This document shows, piece after piece, positions 63,526 through 64,000 of a stretch of DNA of 64,000 nt (position 1 is the first letter of the stretch; each line of letters opens with the position of its first letter). The translations under genes were made by a program, and so were the position numbers. Origin of the DNA: Chryseobacterium populi (GTDB lineage Bacteria > Bacteroidota > Bacteroidia > Flavobacteriales > Weeksellaceae); NCBI RefSeq assembly GCF_000282115.1, contig NZ_AKJY01000034.1, forward strand, positions 1-64,000, given 5' to 3'. Under the pieces are notes generated by a model. The model had not been told where the DNA came from and made no database searches. It saw nothing but the letters and a program-made list of their open reading frames with translations.

Positions 63526-64000
63526 TTATAAACTTACTCTTACAAATCCTGTTACCTTAAGATCTCCGTTTACTGATTTTACATAGTCAGCAACTGAAAT
63601 ACTTCCGTCTTTAATGAAAGATTGGTGCACCAAAGTGTTGTCTTTGTAGAATCTTTGCATTTTACCTTTAAGGATGTTTTCGATAATGTTTTCAGGCTTA
63701 CCTTCTTTAGTAAGAAGTTCTCTTTCAATTTCCAATTCTTTATCGATCGTCGATTGAGAAACAGCAGTTTCATCAAGAGCTATTGGGTTCATTGCAGCAA
63801 CCTGCATAGAAACAGCTTTAGCAGCTTCATCACCTCCGTCTACTTTAGAAGAAAGCGCAGTGATAGCAGCGATTTTGTTTCCAGCGTGGATATAAGCTCC
63901 TAAGAAAGGACCTTCGATTCTTTCGAATGCACCGATCTCGATTTTTTCACCAATAACACCTGTTTGCTCAATTAATTTCTCAGCAACAGTGATCCCGTGG
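63526..64000 (-). CDS. tsf: Translation elongation factor Ts (3' part, runs off the edge)
   Basis: The frame is open from the right edge and ends at 63526. Visible are the C-terminal half (AITALSSKVDGGDEAAKAVSMQVAAMNP, ILKGKMQRFYKDNTLVHQSFIKDGSISVADYV) and the end VTGFVRVSL. These are typical of EF-Ts, which recycles EF-Tu. The N-terminal UBA-like part is outside the window. The gene is on the minus strand, about 14.5 kb from rpsB, although the two are adjacent and collinear in most bacteria. Confidence 0.93.
   Translation of the reverse strand, partial: HGITVAEKLIEQTGVIGEKIEIGAFERIEGPFLGAYIHAGNKIAAITALSSKVDGGDEAAKAVSMQVAAMNPIALDETAVSQSTIDKELEIERELLTKEGKPENIIENILKGKMQRFYKDNTLVHQSFIKDGSISVADYVKSVNGDLKVTGFVRVSL

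Overview
The window looks like a chromosomal segment of a Flavobacteriia bacterium of the Chryseobacterium type (family Weeksellaceae). That placement is an inference from gene content and signals. There are many exported proteins with type IX secretion (T9SS) sorting domains of both type A and type B. There is a SusC/SusD pair, a zinc-free type B L31, Bacteroidota families such as DUF3667, DUF4407, DUF4252/GIN and KTSC, and repeated promoter -7 boxes of the form TAnnTTTG. I saw no tRNA, rRNA, CRISPR array, prophage or transposase.

Region 1 (1-5.6 kb, minus strand) is a five-gene locus. It encodes a major exported beta-rich subunit, an Ig-like periplasmic chaperone-like protein, a 918-residue usher-like outer-membrane barrel and two further small exported subunits. 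It is the best candidate here for a poorly described system: a chaperone-usher-like surface fibre apparatus. Region 2 (5.6-12.7 kb, minus) is a SusC/SusD pair followed by a Tat-exported phosphocholine-type phospholipase C, which suggests a phospholipid-scavenging operon. Region 3 (12.9-19.0 kb, minus) is a tight operon holding a beta-helix lipoprotein, a MazG-like pyrophosphohydrolase, aroA, an exported protein, an SDR and an Omp85/BamA-like protein.

Region 4 (19-26.3 kb, plus) has rpmE2 (type B L31), a GlmU-like protein, an ECF sigma / putative anti-sigma / DUF4252-GIN cassette and guaB. Region 5 (26.3-37.5 kb) has two cytosolic thiol-redox proteins, a small secreted cysteine-containing peptide with a lipoprotein, KTSC and DUF4407 proteins, and a tandem duplication of an M43 metalloprotease in which the first copy has lost every zinc ligand. 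It then has ruvC and an M64-type metalloprotease. Region 6 (37.5-46.9 kb) has a 2'-5' RNA ligase-like protein, a serine hydrolase, a PLP decarboxylase, a DUF71/Dph6-like ATPase next to the B12-dependent fused mutase icmF, a small membrane protein and a DUF3667 protein.

Region 7 (47.2-49.0 kb, plus) is rplM-rpsI-rpsB. The partner gene tsf is not next to rpsB; its 3' part lies at the right edge (63.5-64.0 kb) on the opposite strand. Between them (49.1-63.3 kb, all minus) lie three related small exported or lipoprotein genes around trmB, a regulatory-domain exported protein, and a four-member array of large T9SS type B proteins with IgGFc-binding-like N-termini. Two of the four array members are intact, one is broken by a single-base frameshift and one is collapsed by a large internal deletion. 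Four intergenic elements made of degenerate short tandem motifs in opposed arms are scattered through the window.
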